NCBI GenBank assembly: GCA_964555935.1
Contig: CAZKUN010000011.1
Coordinates: forward strand, 14,879-78,878
Direction: 5' to 3'
DNA length: 64,000 bases
Source of the DNA: CAZKUN01 sp964555935
GTDB taxonomy: Bacteria > Armatimonadota > Zipacnadia > Zipacnadales > VGFC01
Part shown: piece by piece, positions 36,512 through 45,847 of the stretch
Layout: each line of letters starts with the position of its first letter
How positions within the stretch are numbered: the first letter of the stretch is position 1
Program-made: the position numbers and the translations under genes
The notes under the pieces: generated by a model
What the model was told of the DNA's origin: nothing
Databases searched by the model: none
The model's input: only the letters and a program-made list of their open reading frames with translations

Positions 36512-39500
36512 CTGAGTATCTCCCATCGGGTGGCATCACCCGACACGTCCAGCAATTGCACGTTGTTCGCCGAGCCCACGAGATCCGGCGCGGCGAAGCT
36601 CCAAACGAGGGCCTTGTCGCGCGTGACCTCGATGATCTGCGGCGTCTCTCTGCCCGCGTAGTCGTTCGGATCGGAGAACCAGTTCACGATCACCGTGTTC
36701 CCGTTCGGCAGCCGCTGGACGCCTGCCAGCCAGTTCAGTCGGACGCCGGGAAGGTCGCTCTCGGATAGCTCCCACACGGTCTCCCCAGCCTGGTCCACCT
36801 CAATCACGCGTTTCGCGGCGCCACACGAGATCAGCGTGTTGCCATTCGGCAGCCTGACCGCGGCGTACGCTCCGCCGGGCGATGGGATCTCCCGCAGCGC
36901 TACGCCCTCGGGCGAGTACTCTCGCACCATGCCCTCACCGTCGTGTGCCACGAGGTAGTTTCCATTCACCAACTGGCGCGCCAGGCGGAAGTTCCGGCCT
37001 GGGTCCTCGCACGATGTGGTGAGTTGGACCGCCTTCACGATCTCGCCGTCGGGACTCACCTCAACCAGCCGGTTCAGTGGGTTCTCGCCAATCAGCGTAT
37101 TCCCGTTGGGCAGCCTTTGGCAAGCAGTAATGTACAGGTCCGACTCGTACTCGAAGACGACATCGCCATCGGGAGTCACCTCTCGCACGCCCTCTGAGGC
37201 GAACAGCACGTTCCCGTTCGGCAGCACCCACGGATCATGCACGTTCGCCGAGCAGGAGTGACTCCATGTGGGCTCTCCGTCCTCCGCGAAGATCCAGATC
37301 CTCGGCCCGTACCGCATTGGGCCTCCGCCGGAGTGGTCCGCCACGAGGAACGGATGCCGCGTCTCGCCCGAGATGATCGCGTGCATTGGCTCCGGCGGCG
37401 TCCCCAGCGCGCTGGCCAGCGTCGGCGTCGGCCGGAAGTCCGGATAGTCGCGGTACTTAGTGTTCCGTCGCCCGAAATACGAACCGTAGTACTGGGCATT
37501 CGAGTCCACCCACGTCGTGACGCGCACCATCTCCTCGCGCGACAACCGCGCGCCGTGGTGCCCGTCGAGCAGCGTCTGCACGAGCTTGCTCGCGTGGGAG
37601 CCTAGGGCCTTCGGCGGCAGATACTCCGCGTTGCCGACCTTGGGGTGGTTCTCGCCAATGATGGGAAGCAGTCCGCGCGCCAGGATGCTCTCGTAGGAGC
37701 GGTTGAACAGCGGCGTCATCGCGCCCGACAGATCCAGTTCGCCCTGTGGATCGTCGGTGTTGTGGCAGGCCACGCAGTGCCTGTCCCACACCGGTTGCAC
37801 GTCCGCCGCGTAGTAGATGGGGCGCGGCGCGACCTCGCCGGGCTGAGGGCCGGGGACCACCGGCGGCTTCGCCAGCGCTAGCGTTGATCCGACGGGTGGC
37901 GCGAGGTCGTGGCGCTTGTGGCAACCCACGCAGGTGCGCGTCTCGCCGGGACGCAAGTTGACGTAAGTCCTCATGCGCTGGAGTTCCATGTGGTTCTCAT
38001 CCAACGCTTGGAAGAAGACGTTCTTATCGCTCGGGACCGTGATGCATGCCGAGCCATCTTCCTCGACGGGCACGACGCCGTGTAGCACCTTCAGCCCGAG
38101 ATGCGTGTCCTTGGTAATCACCGCATGTTGCTGGTCGTAGAGGTCGCCGTCCCAGTAGCGCCTGGCGCTCCACGGCCGCGGCACCTGCTCCATCACGCGG
38201 ATGTACTTCACTGCCCCGCGCGCAACGCCGTCAAGCCCGTCGTACACGTCCTGTAGCACGACCGTTGCGGTGTCGCCGGCCTCGGCGATTTCAGGCAGCA
38301 TCGAGGCCCTCAATGGCGGGCGCGGCCGGGCGCGCAGCGGCGTTGGATGCCAGCAGGAGATGCTCTCGTCTTCGTGGAGCAGCACTCGATTGCCGAACTC
38401 GTCGATCAGGTACAGGCCGTAGGCGCTTGTGTCATTCCACGGCCTGTCCGGGTTGTGCGCGACCAGGAAGAAGCTCTCAGACAACGGGTACGGGTCGCCA
38501 TACAGCGGCCCGTTCTGCACCTGCTGCCAGGCGCCGTCCACAAGGTTGTGGAAGCCGCCCTCGGCGCGGATATCCACCGTCGGCGTGATGTACGTCATCG
38601 GCTCGCGGGTGCGTATGTCCTTGCTGATGTCCAGGCGGATGACCGTGCCCACGCCGCTCTGCGGGCAGTGGGGCGTGCCTAGCATGCTGAAGAGGTAATC
38701 CGAGCCGGGGATCGCCCGCCCGTGCAGCATCGTCGGCGGGAGCGCGATGTCGTTTCCGTAGACCTCGTACGAGCCGCTGCCGTCGGGATTGATCGCCCAC
38801 AGGCACTTGATGCTCACCGCGCCCTTATCGACGTACTCCCAGCGCGTGTAGAGTATCCGCCCATCGTTCATGACCGTCGGCGTGGCCTCGCTGACCGAGC
38901 TATTCGTCAGCTTCAGCATGTTCGAGCCGTCGCGGTCCACCCGGTGCAGCACGGTCGTTGTGAACAGGTCCGGCGAGTCGCACAGGATCCCGAACTCGCA
39001 CCGCGATGAGATGAAGCAAATGCCGCCATCGGGCAGGTAGCATGGCTGCATGTCGTCAGTGTGGTGTTGGTACTCCTCATTGATCTTGTAGCGCCGGATG
39101 CGTTCCGCCTCATCGCTCGGCGGCAAGGTGACCTGCCGCAGCCCCTCGCCGTCCACGCCCACTTCCCAGACCCGGAAGCCCTCGCCGATCCGCGCCTTGT
39201 GGTCGAACACGATCCGCTTGCCGTCGAAGTCGAGATCGAGTCGGCCGAATATGCCCTCGGCCAGTTCCGGGGCGAGTTCGGTGACCTCACCACTGCCGAG
39301 CGACAGCCGGCAGATGTTCCCGCCGAAGTTCTTGCACCCGTTGATGTAGTCTGTGTAGTAGTGGTTCGACTGGTACGTGTGGCGTCTTACGAAGAGCACC
39401 TCATCGAAGTCGATCAGCGGGTTGGCATCAACCAACGCCTCGCGCTGCAGTGCCTGAAGATCGGACTCAAGACGCTGATCGTCAACATCGCCCTTCCGGA

Positions 39501-40674
39501 ACGCGTGGACGCGCTCTTCCAGATCGGACGCGCGCTCCAGGAAGCCCTCGGCGTCGGCGTAGTCGTCGGCATACTCGCGCTGCAGATAGCTGACGCCCTC
39601 GCGCAATGCGTCGAGATCGTAGCGATCCAGTGTCGCCGTCAACGCGGCGTGTTTGCGTGAGGCGATGTAAACTTCGCGCGCGGCCTCAACATCGGCCCAG
39701 TCCTTCGCGCCCGCTGCCAATGAGTTGGCTCTCTCCGCCAGGAACGGCGCCCGCCACGATGCCTTCGCGTATCGCGATGCAAGGTCGCCGATGTCCCCCG
39801 GCGCCCAGCCCGCGGCCCAGATTCCGTCCCCGCGCTCCCACGCAATCTCGCGGGACGCGGTCGGGAAATCCCTCGCGAGTAACGCCCAGAGCGCTTCCCC
39901 GGCTGATCCGCCCCTTGGGTCGGTCAGCAGCACGTGCGCGCCCTGCCCCGGGAGGCTCAGGGCCTTGCCGACCTTGCCCTTGGCGTGATCCGCCCGCACT
40001 GTCTTGTGCGCGTGGTTGCGCCCGCCCGAGGCATCCGTGCCGTCAGCCTCAAACGGCCAGTGTCCCGCGACACGCCCGTCGCCGGCGCGGATCTGCTCAC
40101 CGCTCAGCGCGCCGTGGTACAGCTTCACTTCATCGATCTCGCCCACGAAACCCGTAGAGGGGAAGTTCGTGCTCGTGAAGCCGATCTTAAGGGCATGCCC
40201 ATCAATGTCGGGGAGGCTGTTGAGATGGCCGGTCGTGTCCGGCTCGTGGTCGACGTAGAGGTGGATCTGCGTGCCTGACTTCGCCATCGCCACATGGTGC
40301 CACGCGCCGTCGTTCACGGACCGCTCCGACGTCACCACGCCGACCCAGCCGATGTCGTAGCAGAGCCTGCCGTCGCGGATGAAGAGCGTCTTGCCCTGAG
40401 GCGCCCACGGGCCCTCGGCCGGAGCCTTCGCGATGATCGTGCCGCCGCTGTCGGTGCGAACCCACGCCGTCACGCTGAAGTCATCTGCGCCGAAATCGGG
40501 AAGCCGTGTCGGTTCGCCGGCCTCCTCCGAAGCGCGCGAGAGGGATTCCCGCGCGTCGACAAGCGTGCGGACCCACGTGCCCTTTTTGCGGTAGGTATCC
40601 TGTAGAGTTTGTGCCGACGCGTGAGCCTGCGCGAGGATGCAGGCGGCAGCAAGCGTCGCGGCGATGTGGCGCAT
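36508..40674 (-). CDS. HzsA-like secreted dihaem protein with LamG and extra propeller
   Basis: At 1388 residues this is the largest protein here. A signal peptide (MRHIAATLAAACILAQAHAS) is followed by a LamG/concanavalin-like domain (~55-200, FSVTAWVRTDSGG, GAWHHVAMAKSG), an HzsA-like region with PD40 propeller repeats (~430-800, YLPDGGICFISSR), and two haem motifs: Cys915, Cys918, His919 in RTCVGCHKRH and Cys967, Cys970, His971 in HCVACHNTDD. The C-terminal ~280 residues form another propeller with repeated LPNGNTLI strands, like arylsulfotransferase or PQQ-type propellers. The start has GAGG seven bases upstream. It lies 57 bases after the TIM-barrel gene and overlaps the next HzsA-like gene by four bases. 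Confidence 0.85.
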   Translation of the reverse strand: MRHIAATLAAACILAQAHASAQTLQDTYRKKGTWVRTLVDARESLSRASEEAGEPTRLPDFGADDFSVTAWVRTDSGGTIIAKAPAEGPWAPQGKTLFIRDGRLCYDIGWVGVVTSERSVNDGAWHHVAMAKSGTQIHLYVDHEPDTTGHLNSLPDIDGHALKIGFTSTNFPSTGFVGEIDEVKLYHGALSGEQIRAGDGRVAGHWPFEADGTDASGGRNHAHKTVRADHAKGKVGKALSLPGQGAHVLLTDPRGGSAGEALWALLARDFPTASREIAWERGDGIWAAGWAPGDIGDLASRYAKASWRAPFLAERANSLAAGAKDWADVEAAREVYIASRKHAALTATLDRYDLDALREGVSYLQREYADDYADAEGFLERASDLEERVHAFRKGDVDDQRLESDLQALQREALVDANPLIDFDEVLFVRRHTYQSNHYYTDYINGCKNFGGNICRLSLGSGEVTELAPELAEGIFGRLDLDFDGKRIVFDHKARIGEGFRVWEVGVDGEGLRQVTLPPSDEAERIRRYKINEEYQHHTDDMQPCYLPDGGICFISSRCEFGILCDSPDLFTTTVLHRVDRDGSNMLKLTNSSVSEATPTVMNDGRILYTRWEYVDKGAVSIKCLWAINPDGSGSYEVYGNDIALPPTMLHGRAIPGSDYLFSMLGTPHCPQSGVGTVIRLDISKDIRTREPMTYITPTVDIRAEGGFHNLVDGAWQQVQNGPLYGDPYPLSESFFLVAHNPDRPWNDTSAYGLYLIDEFGNRVLLHEDESISCWHPTPLRARPRPPLRASMLPEIAEAGDTATVVLQDVYDGLDGVARGAVKYIRVMEQVPRPWSARRYWDGDLYDQQHAVITKDTHLGLKVLHGVVPVEEDGSACITVPSDKNVFFQALDENHMELQRMRTYVNLRPGETRTCVGCHKRHDLAPPVGSTLALAKPPVVPGPQPGEVAPRPIYYAADVQPVWDRHCVACHNTDDPQGELDLSGAMTPLFNRSYESILARGLLPIIGENHPKVGNAEYLPPKALGSHASKLVQTLLDGHHGARLSREEMVRVTTWVDSNAQYYGSYFGRRNTKYRDYPDFRPTPTLASALGTPPEPMHAIISGETRHPFLVADHSGGGPMRYGPRIWIFAEDGEPTWSHSCSANVHDPWVLPNGNVLFASEGVREVTPDGDVVFEYESDLYITACQRLPNGNTLIGENPLNRLVEVSPDGEIVKAVQLTTSCEDPGRNFRLARQLVNGNYLVAHDGEGMVREYSPEGVALREIPSPGGAYAAVRLPNGNTLISCGAAKRVIEVDQAGETVWELSESDLPGVRLNWLAGVQRLPNGNTVIVNWFSDPNDYAGRETPQIIEVTRDKALVWSFAAPDLVGSANNVQLLDVSGDATRWEILR

Positions 40675-40731
40675 CCACGGACCTCGGGCCTGTGATGGTC
40701 TCTATCCTACTCCAACGCCCCGACCGGCGGC

Positions 40732-43566
40732 TTATTCACCGACCGGGACGATCTGGTACAGATCCACCCACGCCACGCCCGCGCTGGCCAGAGCGATGCC
40801 CAGGCCTCGGCGACCATCCTTCTCCGGCGTGACCGTGTAGCTGAACTCCTGCCATTCGGTGGTGAGCGGCGGCTCCTCAGCGATCAGCTTGCCCATGCTC
40901 AGCTTGAGCTTCACGTCATCGGTCAGTCCCTTCGCCCAGATCGAAACGCGGTACGCCTGGCCGCCCGTCAGGTTCACCGGGAACGACCCCATGCTCGGAG
41001 TGGCGTCGTCCGAGGGCGCCGTCAGACGGACCGAATGCCGACCGTGCCGCGCGGTGCGAGAGTCGACGAACACGGTCGAACCGTGGGCGACGCCGCCGTA
41101 GTTGCCGGACGGCGTTCCGACGCTCGGGTTGTTCTCCCAACTCGGGTTGCGCGCCAAATTGCCCTCGGCGATCTCGATGTCGTCCACCGGCAGCGGGCCA
41201 ACGGGAATGGCATATGCTCGCGAGCCGAAGGCATCGATAGGCTCTTCGATGACGCCACCGGTTACGGCGACCTTGCGGTCCTCGAACAGGACCTCTGCCT
41301 CGCCCGTGAAGTCGATGCCGTCCAGCGTGAACCGTGGCACCAGCGGGCGATTCTCCGTGTTGGTCGCCAGGATCGTGACGATCCCTCGGTCCAGGAATGC
41401 GGCCGCATGGACTGCCGGGACGCTGCTTGCGACCTTCGGCGCCGGCTCGGCGGACGTTAGCGCCGGCGTGACCTCCGCCGTCTCCATCGCGAGCGCTCCG
41501 CATTCGGCCCACATGACCGGCGATTTCGGGAAGCTCGCGCGCGGCGAGCGGATGAAGTACTGGATGCCCCTCGCGCCGTGGATCAGCGAGAGGTAGGTCA
41601 TCACCCGCTGCTCCTTGGCGGTGGGCTCGCGGCCCCAATGCTCGCCGCCGCCGAACGCCTGCGGGACGATCCAGAGGGGCTTGCCAAAGTCAAACGCAGC
41701 ATTCAGCGAGTCCGACATGCCACTCACGTACGTGACGGGCATGTTGGGGATCGGGTACGGATCGCCCATCACGATATCCATCGTCCCAGCGAACTTGCGC
41801 GCGTGGTCGGCTCCGCGATAGAAGACGACCGTCACCGGATGGTATGGGTCGATCTCCCGGAGCAACTCCTTGATCGCCTCAAGCGTCGGGATCCTGTCCT
41901 CCGTGGGTTCGTCGGCGATGTACCATGTGAGAATCGCCGGGTGATCCTTGAACGCCTCGATCTCCTCGCGCAGGGCCGCCCACTGTTCCTCGCTCAGCTC
42001 CGTCTGGTTCGCCCACATGAGGTGGTAATTCACCTTCATGCCGATCGCCGCGCACCGGTCGAGGTACTCGCGGATCGGCTCGCGAGCCTCGGCGTCGTGT
42101 GGCCCGCCGTGGTAGGGGCTGAAGAGGTTGAAGCCCCGCACGACCTCCTCGTCCATCACCCCGTCTTTGAGCGGATAGTAGGTGTAGTAGCCGAACGGGA
42201 TGTGGGGAAGACCGTCAACGATCAGCCCTCGGCTGATGCGGTCGATCTTGACGGCGTTGGCCTTCGGGGGCGCCTTGCGTAGCATCGTCGTTGCGTTGGC
42301 GACCACCTCGTCGCCGCGCTGCAGCCGGACTTGCACCGCAGTCTCGCCATCGGGCAGTGCCGTCGCGTCCAGCGGGACGAACGCGCGTCGCGTGCTCGCC
42401 TCGGCGGTCACGACCTGTCCGGTCTCCGCTCGCGCGGCGATCGTTAGCCCATCAAGCTCGACATCCTCCGCCACGTCCACCACGATCTCGGCTTGCGCCT
42501 CGTCGGTGTACAGGCTCAGCCTCGGCAGCACGCGCATCATCGGCGACACCTCCACGTTCAGCGGCGCGATCCGCAGCAGCTCCTCGTCGGTGGCCGCGTC
42601 GGCGATCACGACCGCGAAGCTATGCACCCCGCGTTGCTCGATCCGAGTCCCACACGTCACCTCGGTCGGCGTGACGCCAAGCGCGGCCTCCACCGGCGCT
42701 CCCGAGCCGAGCTTGCTTCCGCTGGCCAACTCAACGCGTGCAGTGATGCGTTCCGGGCCGGTCGCCGTGCGAGCCAGCTTCAACGTGAACTCGGCGTTCC
42801 CGTCGCGGATCCGGTCAGGCCAGTCGATGCCCGCGAGCGTCACGCCGGTGTCTGCCGCCGGGCCCGGCTCAATGCCGACATCGACGACCTGCGTGTACGT
42901 CTCGCCCTTCTTCATCGGCTGTCCCCACCAGAGCGTGCCTTGCCGCGGCTGCGCGTAGAGGGCCAGACCGATGTTGGTCTTGAGCGTCAGCGTGCCATAG
43001 TCAGTGGTGAAGACCTGCTCCGTCGCGCCCGACCACGGGTGCTTCCGGCCGGTGTCTGGACATGTCAACTCGCCCGTCTTCTCTTCGCCGCCCGTCACGA
43101 CCCGGTAGGTCGATTCATCGATCCACTGCTTGCCGAGGCCCCACAGCATCTGTAGGTCCGCTGTCTCGGGCCCAAGCACCGTGTACTTGTACTCAACGCG
43201 GATCGAGCCGTCTGTCCCCACGACGATCTGCTTCTCATACTCGAAGTCATCGGTCGCGTTCGCGATTGAGAGGGTCGAACCATCGGCCGCCTCGACGAGA
43301 GTGGCCGTCTCTTCGCCATAGCCCTGATGGTGGAAGATGGTCGTCCACTTCTGGTGCACGATCCACTCGCCCGCATTGCCCATGAAGACGGGGATGCCCC
43401 GGTAGGTGATTGACGTCCCGTGGCCCGCGCGCCAGGTCACCAGCACGTCGCCTACGACGAACGTGCTGCGGGTGAGCGCCTCCTGCCCGATTGCCTGCGT
43501 GGCGATGGCTACTGCCGTGAGGATCATCATCGATCTGATAGCGATCTGACGCCGTCGTCGAGTCAT
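40732..43566 (-). CDS. secreted TIM-barrel glycoside hydrolase-like protein
   Basis: The 944-residue protein begins with basic residues and a signal peptide (RRQIAIRSMMILTAVAIA). Beta-sandwich domains occupy residues ~30-450. A barrel of glycoside hydrolase type follows (~450-740): GLIVDGLPHIPFGYYTYYP, ILTWYIADEPTED with acidic residues where an acid/base would lie, VTVVFYRGADH and SLIHGARGIQYFI. A C-terminal sugar-binding-like domain (~790-940, NLARNPSWENNPS) ends it. The family cannot be fixed; it resembles GH2/GH5/GH42-like barrels. I prefer ATG 43566 over GTG 43575 because an AAGGG lies at a normal distance only from the ATG. It heads the operon with two HzsA-like genes. Confidence 0.7.
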   Translation of the reverse strand: MTRRRRQIAIRSMMILTAVAIATQAIGQEALTRSTFVVGDVLVTWRAGHGTSITYRGIPVFMGNAGEWIVHQKWTTIFHHQGYGEETATLVEAADGSTLSIANATDDFEYEKQIVVGTDGSIRVEYKYTVLGPETADLQMLWGLGKQWIDESTYRVVTGGEEKTGELTCPDTGRKHPWSGATEQVFTTDYGTLTLKTNIGLALYAQPRQGTLWWGQPMKKGETYTQVVDVGIEPGPAADTGVTLAGIDWPDRIRDGNAEFTLKLARTATGPERITARVELASGSKLGSGAPVEAALGVTPTEVTCGTRIEQRGVHSFAVVIADAATDEELLRIAPLNVEVSPMMRVLPRLSLYTDEAQAEIVVDVAEDVELDGLTIAARAETGQVVTAEASTRRAFVPLDATALPDGETAVQVRLQRGDEVVANATTMLRKAPPKANAVKIDRISRGLIVDGLPHIPFGYYTYYPLKDGVMDEEVVRGFNLFSPYHGGPHDAEAREPIREYLDRCAAIGMKVNYHLMWANQTELSEEQWAALREEIEAFKDHPAILTWYIADEPTEDRIPTLEAIKELLREIDPYHPVTVVFYRGADHARKFAGTMDIVMGDPYPIPNMPVTYVSGMSDSLNAAFDFGKPLWIVPQAFGGGEHWGREPTAKEQRVMTYLSLIHGARGIQYFIRSPRASFPKSPVMWAECGALAMETAEVTPALTSAEPAPKVASSVPAVHAAAFLDRGIVTILATNTENRPLVPRFTLDGIDFTGEAEVLFEDRKVAVTGGVIEEPIDAFGSRAYAIPVGPLPVDDIEIAEGNLARNPSWENNPSVGTPSGNYGGVAHGSTVFVDSRTARHGRHSVRLTAPSDDATPSMGSFPVNLTGGQAYRVSIWAKGLTDDVKLKLSMGKLIAEEPPLTTEWQEFSYTVTPEKDGRRGLGIALASAGVAWVDLYQIVPVGE

Positions 43567-43704
43567 GGCCTGCACCCTTGCTGTGGGGATCTTCGAGGAT
43601 GAAGCGTTTCGCCTCGCCGGCCCCAGATTCCCTCTCCGGAGGCAGGGATCGCCTCATCGCGCGCGCAAGAACACTGCGGTTGCCGGACCACTGGGAGGGC
43701 CAAC

Positions 43705-44145
43705 GTGGCTGAAGCGCCCGTCATTGATGACCTGATCGCTCTGACCGAGAAGTACTACCTTCGCATCCGTCAACTGCTCGCGGAGTTGCCGGATGCCCGC
43801 CTCGGCGCGAGCCTCGGCGGCGACAGTCTCACCGTCGCGGAGACCATCCGCCACGTCGCGCAATGCGACCTCTGGTACGCCAATGGGATCGACGGGGGGA
43901 CGCGCGAGCTTCCCGATGTCGGGGATGACAGAGCATCGCTCGAGCAACTGCTTCAGCACTCCGAGGCTGAGATGCTCGACTTCTTGCGTTCGACCGACTC
44001 GGCCGCGCTTGCGGTGAACCGCGAAGTCCCGACCTGGTGGGCCGAGGGCGCCGACCGCTCCGGTCAGTTGGTCCTCATGCACTCGCTCGCCCACAAGTAT
44101 TACCACTGCGGCCAGTTGCAGGCCATACTCCATACGCTGGGATGA
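43705..44145 (+). CDS. DinB-like four-helix protein
   Basis: This 146-residue protein has the DinB/YfiT-like four-helix pattern with the three histidines of the metal site: one in ETIRHVAQCDLWY and two in HSLAHKYYHCGQL (H-x3-H). Family members include thiol transferases and damage-inducible proteins, but most have unknown activity. It is cytoplasmic. The GTG start is preceded by GGGAGG six bases away. It is divergent from the TIM-barrel gene and is followed by a hairpin at 44160. Confidence 0.8.
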   Translation: MAEAPVIDDLIALTEKYYLRIRQLLAELPDARLGASLGGDSLTVAETIRHVAQCDLWYANGIDGGTRELPDVGDDRASLEQLLQHSEAEMLDFLRSTDSAALAVNREVPTWWAEGADRSGQLVLMHSLAHKYYHCGQLQAILHTLG

Positions 44146-44159
44146 AAGCCGCCCCGTGG

Positions 44160-44179
44160 CGCGGGCATTCTTGCCCGCG
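44160..44179. terminator. GC-rich hairpin downstream of the DinB-like gene
   Basis: CGCGGGCA (44160-44167) pairs with TGCCCGCG (44172-44179) across a TTCT loop. Further small inverted repeats follow up to 44231, before the convergent sulfatase stop. The stretch resembles dispersed hairpin repeats of GC-rich genomes; there is no U tract, so termination is only likely. Confidence 0.5.
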
Positions 44180-44232
44180 GCTGTTGCCGGGAGCCGGCAT
44201 GCACCGGCGAGGGCGCCGGTGCTACGCGTCGG

Positions 44233-45723
44233 CTAGTCGGCGTGCAGGCCGTCAAGCACCGGAATCGGGAAGTGCTCCGACGGCACGCGCGCGCGCTTCA
44301 TGGTCTTGCGCATCCGCTCCACCATGTCCGGGTGGTTCTCGGCGATGTCACTGTTCTCACCGGGATCGTCGGCCAGGTTGTAGAGGGCGATATCCAGATT
44401 TCCGTCCTTCAAGTTCGTCCGCACGCCCTTCCAGTCGCCTATGATCAGGGCCTGTTGGCGATCGCGCTCCGGGTACTCGAAGTAGAGGTACTCGTGCTCG
44501 CGCTGCTCTCGGCCGAGCATCGTCGGCAGGAAGCTCAGACCGTCGATGCCCTTGGGAGCCCTGGCATCGGCGATGTCAGCCAACGTCGGCATGAAGTCCC
44601 AGGAGCCGCCGATGTGATCGCTCTCCGACCCGGCCTCCACGCGCCCCGGCCACCAGGCGATCGTCGGCACGCGGAGCCCGCCCTCATAGACGGTGCACTT
44701 CGTCCCGCGCAGCTCTCCCAATGAGTTGAAGAACTCCCGGTCACAACCGCCGTTGAACGTGGTCCCGTTGTCTGAGGTGAAGAGGATCACCGTGTTCTGC
44801 CCCAAGCCCAGTTCCTCGATCGTCGCGCGGAGACGGCCGACACTGGCGTCGAGGTAGCTGATCATCGCGGCATAGGTGGCGTGGGGTCTTGGAGTCGGCA
44901 CGTAGCCGGCGGTGCCGAGGTATGGTTCGGGATCCCAATCGCGAGGGTAGCGGTCGATGTACTCTTGCGGCGCCTGCAGCCCCGCGTGGGGAATGGGGGA
45001 GGGGACGTAGAGGAAGAACGGATCCTCGCGATGCTCCCGGATGAAGCCCTCGGCCTCCTCGATCATCGCCGCCGGCGCGTAATCCTCGCCGCGATACTCC
45101 TCGTAGTCGGCCTCGCTCGCGGGCGCTTCCTTCAGTCGCTGATGGGCCTTGAAGTAATCGTTGCCGCGCAGCACGTCCACATCATGGTTGCGCCAGAGGT
45201 GGGTGGGATAGTAGTTGTGGGCCACTCGCTGGCACAGGTAGCCGTAGAAGTGATCGAAGCCCTGATTGCACGGATGTCCCTCCGAGCCTGGGCCGCCGAG
45301 ACCCCACTTGCCGACCGCGCTGGTCGCGTACCCTCGTCGCTTCAGCACCTCGGCGACCGTGGTTTCGCGGTTAGGCAGCGAGAGCTGCCCCTCGGGCTCC
45401 TCCGGCCCCCATCCGCCGACCTCCCGGTTCCCTCGCACGTAGGCGTGGCCGGTGTGCTTGCCTGTCATCAGGCAGCACCGCGTGGGCGCGCAAACGGGGC
45501 TGCCGGAGTAGAACCGGGTGAACTTCATCCCCTCCTCGGCGAGCCGGTCGATGTTGGGAGTCTGGATCTTCTCCTGCCCAAAGCACCCCAGCTCCCGGTA
45601 GCCCAGGTCGTCTGCCATCACCAGTATGATGTTCGGCCGGCTCGTGTCGGCGCGCGCCATGCCCGTCCCCAGGATGCCTGCCGTGGCGGCCGTCGTCGTC
45701 CGCAAGAAGTTTCGTCGATCCAT
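44233..45723 (-). CDS. Tat-exported sulfatase (Cys-type)
   Basis: The start at ATG 45723 has GGAGGG seven bases upstream and gives 496 residues beginning MDRRNFLRTTTAA, a twin-arginine signal. The sulfatase motif is Cys78-Ala-Pro-Thr-Arg in PVCAPTRCCLMTGKHTGHA, so formylglycine can form from the Cys. Metal-binding segments are ILVMADDLGYRELGCFG and FTSDNGT. The C-terminus NLADDPGENSDIAE is the usual sulfatase tail. It would remove sulfate esters from glycans outside the cytoplasm. It is divergent from a second Tat sulfatase at 45848, and no formylglycine-generating enzyme is in the window. Confidence 0.93.
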   Translation of the reverse strand: MDRRNFLRTTTAATAGILGTGMARADTSRPNIILVMADDLGYRELGCFGQEKIQTPNIDRLAEEGMKFTRFYSGSPVCAPTRCCLMTGKHTGHAYVRGNREVGGWGPEEPEGQLSLPNRETTVAEVLKRRGYATSAVGKWGLGGPGSEGHPCNQGFDHFYGYLCQRVAHNYYPTHLWRNHDVDVLRGNDYFKAHQRLKEAPASEADYEEYRGEDYAPAAMIEEAEGFIREHREDPFFLYVPSPIPHAGLQAPQEYIDRYPRDWDPEPYLGTAGYVPTPRPHATYAAMISYLDASVGRLRATIEELGLGQNTVILFTSDNGTTFNGGCDREFFNSLGELRGTKCTVYEGGLRVPTIAWWPGRVEAGSESDHIGGSWDFMPTLADIADARAPKGIDGLSFLPTMLGREQREHEYLYFEYPERDRQQALIIGDWKGVRTNLKDGNLDIALYNLADDPGENSDIAENHPDMVERMRKTMKRARVPSEHFPIPVLDGLHAD

Positions 45724-45847
45724 GTTCGCCCTCCATTCAGTCAACTGCCCAAGTGTTTCCCGTCGGCGCGCGTTTGCCCCTCTGAGTGAAGGTCGGTCTT
45801 CACGCCCAGGTGAAGCGCCATGCTGAATTCCGCGCAAGGAGAGACGA

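Noticed and set aside
33491..40674. Genuine hydrazine synthase and anammox metabolism
   Set aside because: No HzsB/HzsC or hydrazine dehydrogenase genes are present, and HzsA-like propeller proteins are widespread in non-anammox bacteria.
45786..45803. Inverted repeat GTGAAG-N6-CTTCAC between the two Tat sulfatases as an operator
   Set aside because: Arms are only six bases and no promoter could be placed around it; too weak to claim.
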